64,000 bases of DNA, from assembly GCA_035606945.1 (NCBI GenBank), contig DATNDR010000005.1:252357-316356 (forward strand), in the 5' to 3' direction. Below, one piece after another: positions 9,480 through 17,463 of this stretch (position 1 is its first letter; every line of letters begins with the position of its first letter). Position numbers and translations under genes: made by a program. The DNA comes from GCA-003244245 sp035606945 (GTDB lineage Bacteria; Actinomycetota; Actinomycetes; Mycobacteriales; Pseudonocardiaceae). A model generated the notes under the pieces. The model was not told the DNA's origin. It saw only the letters and a list, made by a program, of their open reading frames with translations, and searched no databases.

Positions 9480-10439
9480 GTGGCAGCTGCATCTGTCTCG
9501 AACCGCACACTCACCCCCCTGATGTGGGTGACGGCGATCGCTGCGGGGATCACACAGGCGGGCATCGCGGTGACCGGCTCGGTGGTGCGGGTGACCGGCT
9601 CGGGGCTGGGGTGCCCGACCTGGCCACAGTGCTTTCCGGGCAGCCTGGTGCCGCAGCCGCATCCCGAGGTGGCCACGCTGCACCAATGGATCGAGTTCGG
9701 CAACCGGTTGCTCACCGGCCTCGTCGGGCTGGTAGGGCTGGCATGCCTGGTGGTCGCGCTGCTGTTGCGACCCCGCCGCCGCCGGCTGATCCTGCTGGCC
9801 GCGGCGATGCCCGCTGGTGTCGTGGTGCAGGCCGTCCTCGGCGGGATCACCGTTCTGGCCGGGCTGGCCTGGTGGACCGTGGCGGTGCACTTCCTGGTCT
9901 CGATGGTGCTGGTGTGGCTGGCGGTGTTGCTGGTCGCCGCGGTCACCGAGGGTGACGCGCCACCTCGCTGGTACCTGCCCGGACCGCTGCGTGGCTTGCT
10001 GTTCACCGCCACCGCCGTGCTGGGAGCGTTGCTGATCGCCGGGACGCTGGTGACCGCCGCGGGTCCGCACGCCGGGGACACGGCTACTCCGCGGCTCGCC
10101 GTCAGCGTGGCCGCGCTGGCGCAACTACATGCCGACCTGCTCGTCGCTTTTCTCGGGTTGCTCGCCGGCTTGGGGTTCGCCCTGCGAGCCGTGCACGCGC
10201 CCGGCGGTACCTGGGGGCGCTACCTCCTGCTGGTCTGCGTGGTGCTCGCACAGGGTGTGTTAGGCGTTGTGCAGTACCTCACCGGGGTGCCCGAGGCGCT
10301 GGTCTCGTTGCATGTTCTGGGCGCCGCATCGGTGGTCGTGGCGACGGCCGCGCTGTGGACGGGCTGCCGGATCCGAGAGGAGGCGCCCGCGGTCACCGTA
10401 GGTGATACCCGGCCGCTAGCCAGCGCAGGCACAACCTAA
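9480..10439 (+). CDS. ctaA: Heme A synthase, CtaA/Cox15 family
   Basis: Converts heme O to heme A for aa3-type cytochrome oxidase in the membrane. The 319-residue form has eight hydrophobic helices. The first extracellular loop contains GLGCPTWPQC with the Cys pair of type B CtaA proteins, followed by LHQWIEFGNR (heme/catalytic His and Glu). Further conserved His residues lie in AVHFLVSM, QLHADLL and SLHVLGA, giving the four-His pattern of a two-fold repeated bundle. Start GTG 9480 is chosen because a -10 box lies just upstream; GTG 9408 would add 24 unconserved residues. It closes the mptB-ABC-ctaA group. Confidence 0.93.
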   Translation: MAAASVSNRTLTPLMWVTAIAAGITQAGIAVTGSVVRVTGSGLGCPTWPQCFPGSLVPQPHPEVATLHQWIEFGNRLLTGLVGLVGLACLVVALLLRPRRRRLILLAAAMPAGVVVQAVLGGITVLAGLAWWTVAVHFLVSMVLVWLAVLLVAAVTEGDAPPRWYLPGPLRGLLFTATAVLGALLIAGTLVTAAGPHAGDTATPRLAVSVAALAQLHADLLVAFLGLLAGLGFALRAVHAPGGTWGRYLLLVCVVLAQGVLGVVQYLTGVPEALVSLHVLGAASVVVATAALWTGCRIREEAPAVTVGDTRPLASAGTT

Positions 10440-10488
10440 GCTCGGCCCGCACCGGGTGCGTGCAGGCGACCCGCTGACGGAGATCGTC

Positions 10489-10647
10489 ATGGGCATCTAC
10501 GGGGTGGACATCCACGGGATCGGTGGCCAGGTGATCTTCGTGCATAACCCGACCCGCACCTACGGTGCGCCCGACGGCGCGGTGGGCCTCACTCTCAACT
10601 ACGCCGCACCCGGCGGTGCGTACGTCACCGAAGGCCGCACGACCTGA
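10489..10647 (+). CDS. Possible small hypothetical protein
   Basis: A 52-residue frame from ATG 10489, preceded by GGAG seven bases upstream, beginning MGIYGVDIHGIGGQVIFV and ending AYVTEGRTT. I recognise no family. The composition (Gly, Tyr, Thr, Val rich; no runs of Arg or Pro) looks more protein-like than antisense frames nearby, and it occupies the gap between ctaA and the aminotransferase gene. It could equally be chance or a remnant of a larger gene. Confidence 0.3.
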   Translation: MGIYGVDIHGIGGQVIFVHNPTRTYGAPDGAVGLTLNYAAPGGAYVTEGRTT

Positions 10648-10678
10648 GTTGGCGCCGGGAACGCGGCCGGCATCGTCC

Positions 10679-10702
10679 CAACTGTGCTGAAGGTAACAGT
10701 TG
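10679..10702. promoter_or_regulatory. Inverted repeat upstream of aminotransferase
   Basis: CAACTGT and ACAGTTG form perfect 7-bp arms around a 10-base spacer, 77 bases before the aminotransferase ATG. It could be an operator or a small hairpin. No nearby regulator gene explains it. Confidence 0.35.
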
Positions 10703-10778
10703 CGTTGTCACCAGCGGCATAGCTGCCTCACGAATCACTGGCCATTGTCTGTTTTCTCATCAGCGAAAGGACCCCGCC

Positions 10779-11921
10779 ATGTGGACCGCAGGTCGTCCGC
10801 GCTGGGACGGCGAGCGCGGGGAAGCCGGGGGCGCGGGTGATTTCGGGGCTCAGGGCGGTGATCCGACCCGCGCGGTCGCGATCGACCTGAGCACCTGCGT
10901 GAACCGGTACGGGCCGCCCCCGGCCGCGCTCGATGCACTGCGCTGCATCAAGCCGGTGGAGCTGCTGATGCACCCCTATGACGCCGCGACGCGGCTGCGT
11001 GAGGTGTACGCGACGACGTTGGGCGTCGATGCTGGCGAGCTGCTGACCAGTCGCGCCGCCAGCGAGGTCATCTGGGCGATGGGCCGTGCGCTCGACCCGC
11101 GGGCGGTCGCGATCCCACTGCCGGCCTACACCGACTACCTGCGCGTATTCCCGGGTCGCGGCTTCGGATCGACCACCGAATGCGGTCACAGCATCAAACA
11201 GCTCGATGCGGCGCTGACGCTCGCCCGGGTGGTACTCATCTCCAATCCACACAATCCGACGGGCTCAGTACTGGGGCCGGCTGAACTGACGGCCTTGGCG
11301 CTGCGCCACCCGCGCTCGGTGCTGGTGGTCGATGAGTCCTATGTGGAGTTTCTCCGTGACCCGGCAGCGGCGAGCATGGTCGGCTGCCCGGCCGGCAACG
11401 TGGTGGTACTGCGATCGGCGTCGAAGTTCTACGGGATCGCCGCCACCCGCGTCGGCGTGGCCTGGTGCCGCAACCGCCACCTGCTCACCAGCCTGGTAGG
11501 CGTGCAGGAGACCTGGGGACTGTCCGGGTTGGACGTCACCGTCGCCACCGCTGCGCTGAGCTCCCATGCCTGGGCCGCGGAGGTCCGTAACCAGTTGCTG
11601 GCAGATAGCCGCTGGCTCGCTGCCATGCTGGAGTGGCTGCCCGGGATACACCTACGGGCCAACGACCAGGTCCACTTCCAATACGCGCAGGCGCAGCATG
11701 GGCCAGAGTTGGCGGCCGTTCTGGCCGAGCACGGAGTCGGAATCCGGGTACTCAGCCGGGCTCACGGCATCGTACCGGGCGGGTTGCGCGTGGTCGCTCC
11801 GCGCCGCGACGAGCGAGACCAGGTTGCGGCTGCATTCGCGGTAGCGGCCGGCTTCGCGCCTGCGGTGGCCGCTGGGCTCAACGCTCCTGCCACTGCCCCG
11901 ACGGTTGGAGCCCGGCGGTGA
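10779..11921 (+). CDS. PLP-dependent aminotransferase, HisC/CobD-like (fold type I)
   Basis: A 380-residue class I/II aminotransferase. PLP-binding features are ISNPHNPTG (about residue 150), VVDESYVEF (Asp and Tyr contacting the cofactor) and the Schiff-base lysine in SASKFYGIAATRVG. The segment LRVVAPRRDERDQ near the C-terminus holds the substrate carboxylate Arg. The sequence is closest in style to histidinol-phosphate aminotransferases and threonine-phosphate decarboxylases, but no his or cob genes are near, so the substrate is open. ATG 10779 has a good ribosome site (AAAGGA). The stop overlaps the GTG of the downstream DMT exporter (GTGA), suggesting that the exporter carries the substrate or product of this enzyme. 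Confidence 0.85.
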   Translation: MWTAGRPRWDGERGEAGGAGDFGAQGGDPTRAVAIDLSTCVNRYGPPPAALDALRCIKPVELLMHPYDAATRLREVYATTLGVDAGELLTSRAASEVIWAMGRALDPRAVAIPLPAYTDYLRVFPGRGFGSTTECGHSIKQLDAALTLARVVLISNPHNPTGSVLGPAELTALALRHPRSVLVVDESYVEFLRDPAAASMVGCPAGNVVVLRSASKFYGIAATRVGVAWCRNRHLLTSLVGVQETWGLSGLDVTVATAALSSHAWAAEVRNQLLADSRWLAAMLEWLPGIHLRANDQVHFQYAQAQHGPELAAVLAEHGVGIRVLSRAHGIVPGGLRVVAPRRDERDQVAAAFAVAAGFAPAVAAGLNAPATAPTVGARR

Positions 11922-12847
11922 GCCGGCACGGGGCGAGCGTGGTCGGGGTACTGCTCGCCGCCACTGGCGCGCTGAGCTACGGCGTGACTGTGGTGCTCGG
12001 TCGCCAGCTCGCCGCCGCCGGGCTGGGTCCGGCCACCGCATTGGGGACGCGGTTCACGGTTGCGGCCGTCGTCCTCGCCGTCGCCGTGCAGTTGCGACGA
12101 GTGTCCTTGCGTCCGGAGCCGGGGGAAGCCATCCGCCTGCTGCTGCTGGGGGCCATCGGGTACACCGCGGAGTCGACGCTGTTCTTCCTCGCGCTGCAGC
12201 GTGGCACGGCGGCAACCTGCGCGCTGCTCTTCTACACCTACCCCGCGTTCGTCCTGCTCCTCGAGCTGGCCCGCGGGCGGGAACAGGCGCGCCCGTCGCT
12301 TCTGGTGGCCCTGCCGCTGTCGAGCGTCGGTGTGGTGCTCATTGTGGCATCCGGTCAGGGCCTGGCGATCTCCGTGCTCGGGATCGCCCTCGCGCTCGGT
12401 TCCGGGTTTATCTACGCCGGGTACTTGCTGGTCGGTCGCGAACTCGGGCGGCGCAGCGACTCGATGGTGGCGGCCTGCTGGCTTGCCGCCGGGGCAGCGC
12501 TGTCCTGCCTTACTCGCGGCATCGCCTTGGACGGCCTGGACAACCCCGCGGGACAGTGGCCGGTGCTGCTCGGCTACGGCCTGGCGACTGCGGTGGCGTT
12601 CTGGCTCACCTTCGCTGCGCTGGCCAGGATCGGCGCCAGCCGCACCGCCGTCATCATGACCTTCGAGGCGGTCACCGCCGCCGCGCTCGGAGCAGTGCTG
12701 CTCGGTGAACAACTCGGCCCACTCCAGGCAATCGGCGGGGCAAGCGTCCTGGCCGCCGCTGTCCTGATCGCCACGACCGCCGGCAAAGGCCGAAGTGCGC
12801 GCACACCGGCGGTAATCCCCAAGATTGACGAGGTAGCAGTGCGATGA
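11918..12847 (+). CDS. EamA/DMT-family transporter
   Basis: A 309-residue protein with ten hydrophobic helices in two EamA repeats. Repeat 1 runs from about residue 8 to 140 (YGVTVVLGRQLAAAGLGPATALGTRF is the opening motif), repeat 2 from about 150 to 285 and ends TAVIMTFEAVTAAALGAVLLGEQLG, the classic second-repeat signature. Such proteins export amino acids or other metabolites. Its GTG start overlaps the aminotransferase stop, with GGAG about ten bases upstream, so the pair is co-translated. A longer upstream frame exists but lies within the aminotransferase gene and is Arg-rich. Confidence 0.88.
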   Translation: MSRHGASVVGVLLAATGALSYGVTVVLGRQLAAAGLGPATALGTRFTVAAVVLAVAVQLRRVSLRPEPGEAIRLLLLGAIGYTAESTLFFLALQRGTAATCALLFYTYPAFVLLLELARGREQARPSLLVALPLSSVGVVLIVASGQGLAISVLGIALALGSGFIYAGYLLVGRELGRRSDSMVAACWLAAGAALSCLTRGIALDGLDNPAGQWPVLLGYGLATAVAFWLTFAALARIGASRTAVIMTFEAVTAAALGAVLLGEQLGPLQAIGGASVLAAAVLIATTAGKGRSARTPAVIPKIDEVAVR

Positions 12848-13170
12848 TAAACGTAATAAGTCGGCGAGCTGCTCATTTTTTCGCGGAGCACAATCCGCAG
12901 ACGCCCTGCCTACCTATCGACCGACGGTGCATTACGCCTATCTGCCTACTGACGCTGCGATTGCGTCCGTCCATGAGTGCTGATGCAGGGATTCGGTTTT
13001 CTTGACGAACATCTCACTGTCTGGTAGGTCGTCGGCGGTGTCGCGGTCATCGGGGGGATCACGTTGTTCCCGACACAACAGCCAGGTGGCCAGTCGACGG
13101 ACTCCATTCTGGTGGGGGCTCGCCAATCACCGGTTAGATCAGGCCGAAGACTGCGATAGGTTTGACGTCC
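12848..13170. other. Gene-free stretch, 323 bases
   Basis: This interval is less GC-rich than its surroundings, contains a T6 run near 12878 and no convincing ORF. A minus-strand frame at 12938-13126 has no recognisable family. A -10-like TAGGTT (13157-13162) at the right end serves the DUF885 gene. No terminator with a clear stem and no RNA gene was found. Confidence 0.5.
13157..13162 (+). promoter_or_regulatory. Putative -10 box for DUF885 gene
   Basis: TAGGTT lies 8 bases before GTG 13171, compatible with a leaderless start there. Confidence 0.4.
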
Positions 13171-14775
13171 GTGAGCCAGGATCCTGCGTCCGACCTGATC
13201 GCCGCGTATCTCGACTGGTACTTCGATCAGCATCCGGTGCACGCCGACGCGCTCGGCGCAGCTGGGTACGCCCACCGCCTCGGCGACTTCACCGCCGCGG
13301 CCTTCGACGGCCGTGAGCGGCAGGCCGCGCAATGGCTGGCCCGGCTCGACGCCGAACCGCCTGGGATCGACCGGGACCTCGTCGTCTCTGCACTGCGGGG
13401 AACGCTGCTGATGGCCGGCTGGCCGGCCTGGCGGCGGGATCCGTCGGGGTATCTCAGCCCGGTGTTCGCCGGCTTGCTCCAGCCCTTCCTGCACCAGCTG
13501 CGCCCCGAGCCGGAGCTGGTGGACGGGGTGGTGTCCCGGCTGGTGGAGGTCCCCCAGGTGCTGGCGGCATGCCGCGACAACCTGGACGCCGAGCTATCCG
13601 CTCCAAGACTGGTGCGCCGGGCGCTGCGGCAGGCCGCGGTCGGGCCCGCGTTCCTGCGCAACTCGCTGCCCGCCGAGGTGCAAGACCCCGCGTTGCGGGT
13701 CCGGCTGGTGGACGCGGCAGGACCCGCGGTCGAGGCATTCGAGCAGACCACCGCTTTTCTCACCGACTTCGCCGAGCGTGCCACCGGCGACTGGCGGATG
13801 GGTGACAAGCTCTACTCGACCTTGCTCAGGCAGCGTGAGCTGCTCGATTACGGGGCCGGCGAGCTGCACCGACGCGGCGTCGCGGCGTGGGATGCGCTCG
13901 ATGCACAGATGCGGGAACTCGCTGTCCGGGTGCCCGGGGGCAGCGCCGATTGGCGAGCCACCATGGAGGCCCTCCAAGACGATCACCCGCCGACCGTTGA
14001 GGCGATGCGCGCGGAGTACAAGGCCGAGACGGCGCGGGCCCGAGCGTTCCTCGCCGACCGCGAGCTGGTCACCTTCGCCGAGGGCGAGCAGTGCCGGGTG
14101 GTACCGGCGCCGGCCTACCAGCGCTCGATCATGGCGGTGGCCTCATACCTGCAACCACCGGCGCTGACCCGGTCGCGCCTGGGCCACTTCTTCGTGCCCT
14201 ACACCCCGGACGATGCCACCGAGGAGCAGATCACCCAGCGGCTGCGCACCAACGCCCGCGCGCAGCTGCCCACCATCGCCGTGCACGAGACCTATCCCGG
14301 GCACCACTGGCAGCTGTCCTGGGCGGCCGAGGCGTCCGGAAAAGGCGCTGCCGTGCGTTCGGTACACCGCAGCGCCTTTTTCGCCGAGGGCTGGGCGCTC
14401 TACGCCGAGGGCATGATGCGCGACCAGGGATACTTCACCGAACCGGCGCACGAGCTAGCCCATCTGGAGGCCCGCATTTTCCGGGCGGCCCGGATGGTGG
14501 TGGACACCGAACTGCACTGCGGGGATATGGACGAGGCGCAGGCCGAACTATTCATGGCCACCCGGGCGTCGCTGTCCCCCGCAACGGCCAAGGCCGAAGT
14601 CGACCGGTACTGCGCCTGGCCCACCCAAGCCCCGTCCTACCTCACCGGCTGCCTGGAAATCGAGCAGCTGCGCACCCAGTGGCCGGGGGAATTGAAACGA
14701 TTCCATGACACCCTGGCCGGCTCTGGCTGCCTGCCGCTCGGGCTGGCCAGGCGGGCGCTGGCCGGTAGCTCATAG
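13171..14775 (+). CDS. DUF885 family metallopeptidase-like protein
   Basis: A protein of 534 residues with the DUF885 hallmark HETYPGHH at about residue 372, an HExxxGHH-type zinc site. About 40 residues later comes AFFAEGWALYAEGMM, whose Glu would complete the metal site, followed by LHCGDMDEAQAELF. No signal peptide is present, so it is predicted cytosolic. DUF885 proteins are probable zinc peptidases or hydrolases of largely unknown substrate. GTG 13171 (VSQDPASDLIAAYLDW) is preferred to TTG 13162. It stands between a gene-poor gap and the quinone oxidoreductase, which follows nine bases after its stop but has its own -10 box. Confidence 0.85.
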   Translation: MSQDPASDLIAAYLDWYFDQHPVHADALGAAGYAHRLGDFTAAAFDGRERQAAQWLARLDAEPPGIDRDLVVSALRGTLLMAGWPAWRRDPSGYLSPVFAGLLQPFLHQLRPEPELVDGVVSRLVEVPQVLAACRDNLDAELSAPRLVRRALRQAAVGPAFLRNSLPAEVQDPALRVRLVDAAGPAVEAFEQTTAFLTDFAERATGDWRMGDKLYSTLLRQRELLDYGAGELHRRGVAAWDALDAQMRELAVRVPGGSADWRATMEALQDDHPPTVEAMRAEYKAETARARAFLADRELVTFAEGEQCRVVPAPAYQRSIMAVASYLQPPALTRSRLGHFFVPYTPDDATEEQITQRLRTNARAQLPTIAVHETYPGHHWQLSWAAEASGKGAAVRSVHRSAFFAEGWALYAEGMMRDQGYFTEPAHELAHLEARIFRAARMVVDTELHCGDMDEAQAELFMATRASLSPATAKAEVDRYCAWPTQAPSYLTGCLEIEQLRTQWPGELKRFHDTLAGSGCLPLGLARRALAGSS

Positions 14776-14778
14776 AGT
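14773..14778 (+). promoter_or_regulatory. Putative -10 box for quinone oxidoreductase
   Basis: TAGAGT overlaps the end of the DUF885 gene and is six bases from GTG 14785, the arrangement of a leaderless promoter. Confidence 0.4.
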
Positions 14779-14784
14779 GGCGCC

Positions 14785-15786
14785 GTGCGTGCAATCCAGG
14801 TGACTGAAACCGGCGGTCCCGATGTCCTGCGGCTGGCCCAGCTGCCCGATCCGGAACCCGGCACCGGCCAGCTACTGGTCAAGGTCGCCGCGGCGGGGGT
14901 CAACTACATCGACACCTACCACCGCAGCGGTGCGTACCCGATGCCGCTGCCGTTCGTCCCCGGCTCGGAAGGCGCCGGCACCGTCATCGCCGTGGGACCG
15001 GAGGCCGGCGACATCGCGGTGGGAGCCCGGGTGGCGTGGGCGGCGGCCCCGGGCAGCTACGCCGAACTTGCCGTGGTGCCCGCCGAGCAGGCTGTGCCGG
15101 TGCCCGCGCAGGTGGAGATCGACATCGCGGCCGGCTGCCTGCTCCAGGGTATGACAGCGCACTATCTCACGGTATCCGTGCACGCCGTGCAGCCCGGCGA
15201 GACAGTGTTGGTGCATGCGGCAGCGGGCGGCATGGGGCTGCTGCTCACCCAGCTGGCCACCGCCCGGGGTGCCCGGGTGATCGGCACGGTGTCCACCCCC
15301 GCGAAGGAGAAGCTCGCGCGGCAGGCCGGGGCCGCGGAGGTGATCCGGTACACCGAGATCGACGATGTCGCCGCCGGGGTCCGCCAGCTGACCGGCGGGG
15401 ACGGCGTCGCCGCTGTCTACGACGGAGTAGGTGCCTCCACCTTCGACGCCAGCCTCGCCTCGCTGCGACCGCGCGGGATGCTCGCGCTCTACGGCGCGGC
15501 CAGCGGGCCGGTGCCCCCGGTGGATCCGCAGCGGCTGAATTCGGCCGGTTCGGTCTTCCTCACCAGACCGAAGCTGGCGGACTACATCCCCACCCACGAG
15601 GAGCTGCGCTGGCGCGCCGGTGAGGTGTTCGACGCGATCCAAGCCGGGTCGTTGCGGATCACCATCGGCGGCCGGTACCCACTCGCCGATGCTGCGCAGG
15701 CACACCAGGACCTGCAAGGCCGGCGCACCACCGGGAAGCTGCTGCTGCTAACCCGTCAACCGGCCATGAAGATGAACTCCAACTGA
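14785..15786 (+). CDS. NADPH:quinone oxidoreductase, zeta-crystallin/Qor type
   Basis: A zinc-free medium-chain dehydrogenase of 333 residues. It starts MRAIQVTETGGPDVL (typical of QOR), with NYIDTYHRSGAYPMPLPFVPGSEGAGTV, no catalytic zinc Cys, and the nucleotide-binding loop HAAAGGMGLLLTQLA followed by GARVIGTVSTPAKEKLA, where the SxxxK pattern favours NADPH. VYDGVGASTFDASL and the C-terminal GRRTTGKLLL complete the family pattern. Its last ten codons overlap the convergent VOC gene, unusual but with a clear stop. The role is probably reduction of quinones or reactive carbonyls. Confidence 0.9.
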   Translation: MRAIQVTETGGPDVLRLAQLPDPEPGTGQLLVKVAAAGVNYIDTYHRSGAYPMPLPFVPGSEGAGTVIAVGPEAGDIAVGARVAWAAAPGSYAELAVVPAEQAVPVPAQVEIDIAAGCLLQGMTAHYLTVSVHAVQPGETVLVHAAAGGMGLLLTQLATARGARVIGTVSTPAKEKLARQAGAAEVIRYTEIDDVAAGVRQLTGGDGVAAVYDGVGASTFDASLASLRPRGMLALYGAASGPVPPVDPQRLNSAGSVFLTRPKLADYIPTHEELRWRAGEVFDAIQAGSLRITIGGRYPLADAAQAHQDLQGRRTTGKLLLLTRQPAMKMNSN

Positions 15787-16193
15787 ATATTGTCCGGATC
15801 GCGGAACACCAGCGCCGAGTACTTTATCGGGTCATCGATATCGGTCACCCCTGAGTGCGGCACAGCCGAGGCGTCGAGCCACTGTGCCCAGGATTCCAGA
15901 TCTGATCGACTCGGCACGGACATGCTGACGTGGTCGAGACCGGTCCGGGCTTCATCGAATGACTGGCCGTCATTTCTTGTATTGTGCTGAAGCCCTATGA
16001 TGATTCCGCAGCCGAAGTCAGCAAGGAGCACAGCGTATCCGGACTCTTCGTTGCCGTGATGTGGAATCTCAGCCGGGATCCGTTCCAATCCCAGTACCCG
16101 CTGATACCAGTCTGCGCTAGCTTCTACATCGGTTACCGTAACACCAAAGTGATGAAATCCACCCATCGGCGGTCGTGTTGCTGTCTTATTCAT
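15756..16193 (-). CDS. VOC (glyoxalase/dioxygenase superfamily) protein
   Basis: A 145-residue vicinal-oxygen-chelate protein with two beta-alpha-beta-beta-beta modules. GGFHHFGVTVTDVEASADWYQRVLGLE opens module 1 with its metal His, GLDHVSMSV carries the second-module His, and FRDPDNIQLEFI ends with the metal Glu. The product is thus a one-domain metal-binding lyase, dioxygenase or resistance protein; the exact reaction is unknown. ATG 16193 has a strong ribosome site, AAAGGAGG, which lies within the end of the upstream fmdB-type gene (8-base overlap), so the lactonase-like gene, fmdB and this gene form an operon. The downstream end overlaps the convergent quinone oxidoreductase. Confidence 0.85.
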   Translation of the reverse strand: MNKTATRPPMGGFHHFGVTVTDVEASADWYQRVLGLERIPAEIPHHGNEESGYAVLLADFGCGIIIGLQHNTRNDGQSFDEARTGLDHVSMSVPSRSDLESWAQWLDASAVPHSGVTDIDDPIKYSALVFRDPDNIQLEFIFMAG

Positions 16194-16551
16194 CTCGACC
16201 TCCTTTGCTATCGCCCGCGCGCAGCGGGGCGTTGTGGTAGCGGCCCTCATGGGCCAGGATCGGCCGGGTGTCACCGGCTAGCTGCGGATACTCGGCTTCC
16301 AGCCGGTGCCGGCGGTCCCACTGCCGCTGCATCCGGGTAACGTACTCTCGATCGCCGTGGTAGAGCCCGCGCCAGGTTTGCGGCATGTGGTCGCACGACA
16401 GGCCTGCGTTGGCGCGCCCGCCTAAGCTGAATCCCACGGGTATCTTGCGCATCGGGTCCTGACAAGTGGGGCATTCCGGCGCTGGGGCATTCAGTGCCGC
16501 CAGTCGCTCGAAACGCAACCCACAATCGCACCGGTAGACGTAGATCGGCAT
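16186..16551 (-). CDS. FmdB-type zinc ribbon protein
   Basis: A 121-residue protein whose N-terminus MPIYVYRCDCGLRFERLA and later CPTCQDPM make the CxC...CxxC zinc ribbon of the FmdB family, proposed regulators or accessory factors of amidase-type operons. After residue 60 there is an unfamiliar charged region (DREYVTRMQRQWDRRHRLE). ATG 16551 follows GGAGGTCCGT; an ORF from 16569 adds six residues with no ribosome site. It lies 20 bases after the lactonase-like gene stop and overlaps the VOC gene, indicating one transcription unit. Confidence 0.82.
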   Translation of the reverse strand: MPIYVYRCDCGLRFERLAALNAPAPECPTCQDPMRKIPVGFSLGGRANAGLSCDHMPQTWRGLYHGDREYVTRMQRQWDRRHRLEAEYPQLAGDTRPILAHEGRYHNAPLRAGDSKGGRDE

Positions 16552-16571
16552 ACGGACCTCCGCGTGCATGG

Positions 16572-17384
16572 TTACGTGTAGGAGCCCTGCGGAGCGGTCC
16601 GCAACTGGTGAATCTGATCCGCGTCATGCCCGAAGACCATCGTTGCGTTCGTCTTGTCCTGGATAGCCCGCAGCTTCTCCACGGAAGCGTAGAATTGCTC
16701 CAGGTTGTTGACCAGCACACCCGGGAACACCGGCGGGCCGTAACTGGCACCCATGAACACCGCGTCGGACGTGAAGATCATGGTGCCGCTGTCGGCCAGA
16801 TCGACTTGCATGGACATGCACCCGGGGGTGTGTCCCGGGGTTTGGAGCAGGGTGACGCCGGGCAGGATTTCGGTGTCCCCGGCGATGGTCTCGAACGACA
16901 AGTTCTCGTAGTCGGCCTTGAGATGGCCGCCGCTGCATGGGCCCTCGATACCGAATGCGAACTTCTTTTCCATATCACTGCAGAGCAGTCGGGCGTTGGT
17001 GTTCTTGAACATCGCGGCGTTGCCGGCGTGGTCGATGTGCAAGTGCGATAGAACGACGTAGTCGATCTCCTCGAGGCCGACACCCATGGCATTGAGTCGT
17101 GCGTCGAAGTACTCATCCTCACCGACCAGGTCGTAGGCGAAGAACTCCTGCAGCCCGGTCGGCACCCAGCGCTGCTCCCAGTCCCGCGGGCAGCTGGTAT
17201 CCCACAGCAGCTTGCCCTCGGGTGTCTCGACGAGCACCGCGTGCGTGGGCACTTCCGACCACACGACCGCGGCGTCCGTCTCGCGCACGGCATGGAGGGT
17301 CACGCCGGGCTTGAGCAGCAGCCAGGCCAGGTCGGCGCGCATCGCCCCACACGGAATGATGCTCAGCTTGGTCACCGTCGGCAT
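16572..17384 (-). CDS. Metallo-beta-lactamase-fold hydrolase, N-acyl homoserine lactonase-like
   Basis: A 270-residue MBL-fold enzyme. HLHIDHAG at about residue 110 is the HxHxDH dinuclear zinc motif; TPGHTPGCMS carries the next ligand, FTSDAVF the bridging Asp and VFGHDADQ the last His. N-terminal features AWLLLKPGVTL and HAVLVETPEGKLLWDTSC are common in AttM/AiiA-like lactonases that open acyl-homoserine lactones. The frame runs further upstream, but MPTVTKLSIIPCGAMRADL is the natural start and is preceded by GAGGAC. It heads the operon with fmdB and VOC genes and begins 79 bases after the end of a LuxR-LAL regulator on the same strand. The true substrate could be another lactone. Confidence 0.82.
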   Translation of the reverse strand: MPTVTKLSIIPCGAMRADLAWLLLKPGVTLHAVRETDAAVVWSEVPTHAVLVETPEGKLLWDTSCPRDWEQRWVPTGLQEFFAYDLVGEDEYFDARLNAMGVGLEEIDYVVLSHLHIDHAGNAAMFKNTNARLLCSDMEKKFAFGIEGPCSGGHLKADYENLSFETIAGDTEILPGVTLLQTPGHTPGCMSMQVDLADSGTMIFTSDAVFMGASYGPPVFPGVLVNNLEQFYASVEKLRAIQDKTNATMVFGHDADQIHQLRTAPQGSYT

Positions 17385-17463
17385 CGTCTGTCCTCGGTTT
17401 CGCCGTTGGCATTTCCGAGCAACGATGCCCGGTTTGCCACCGTCGCGGCAGAGTGGTGACCAC

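Noticed and set aside
10448..10460. Terminator hairpin after ctaA (CGCACC-G-GGTGCG)
   Set aside because: The palindrome leaves almost no loop and no T-run follows, so a terminator is not supported.
12938..13126. Minus-strand ORF of 62 residues in the gap before the DUF885 gene
   Set aside because: No family pattern, no ribosome site and low support; reported only as part of a gene-free stretch.
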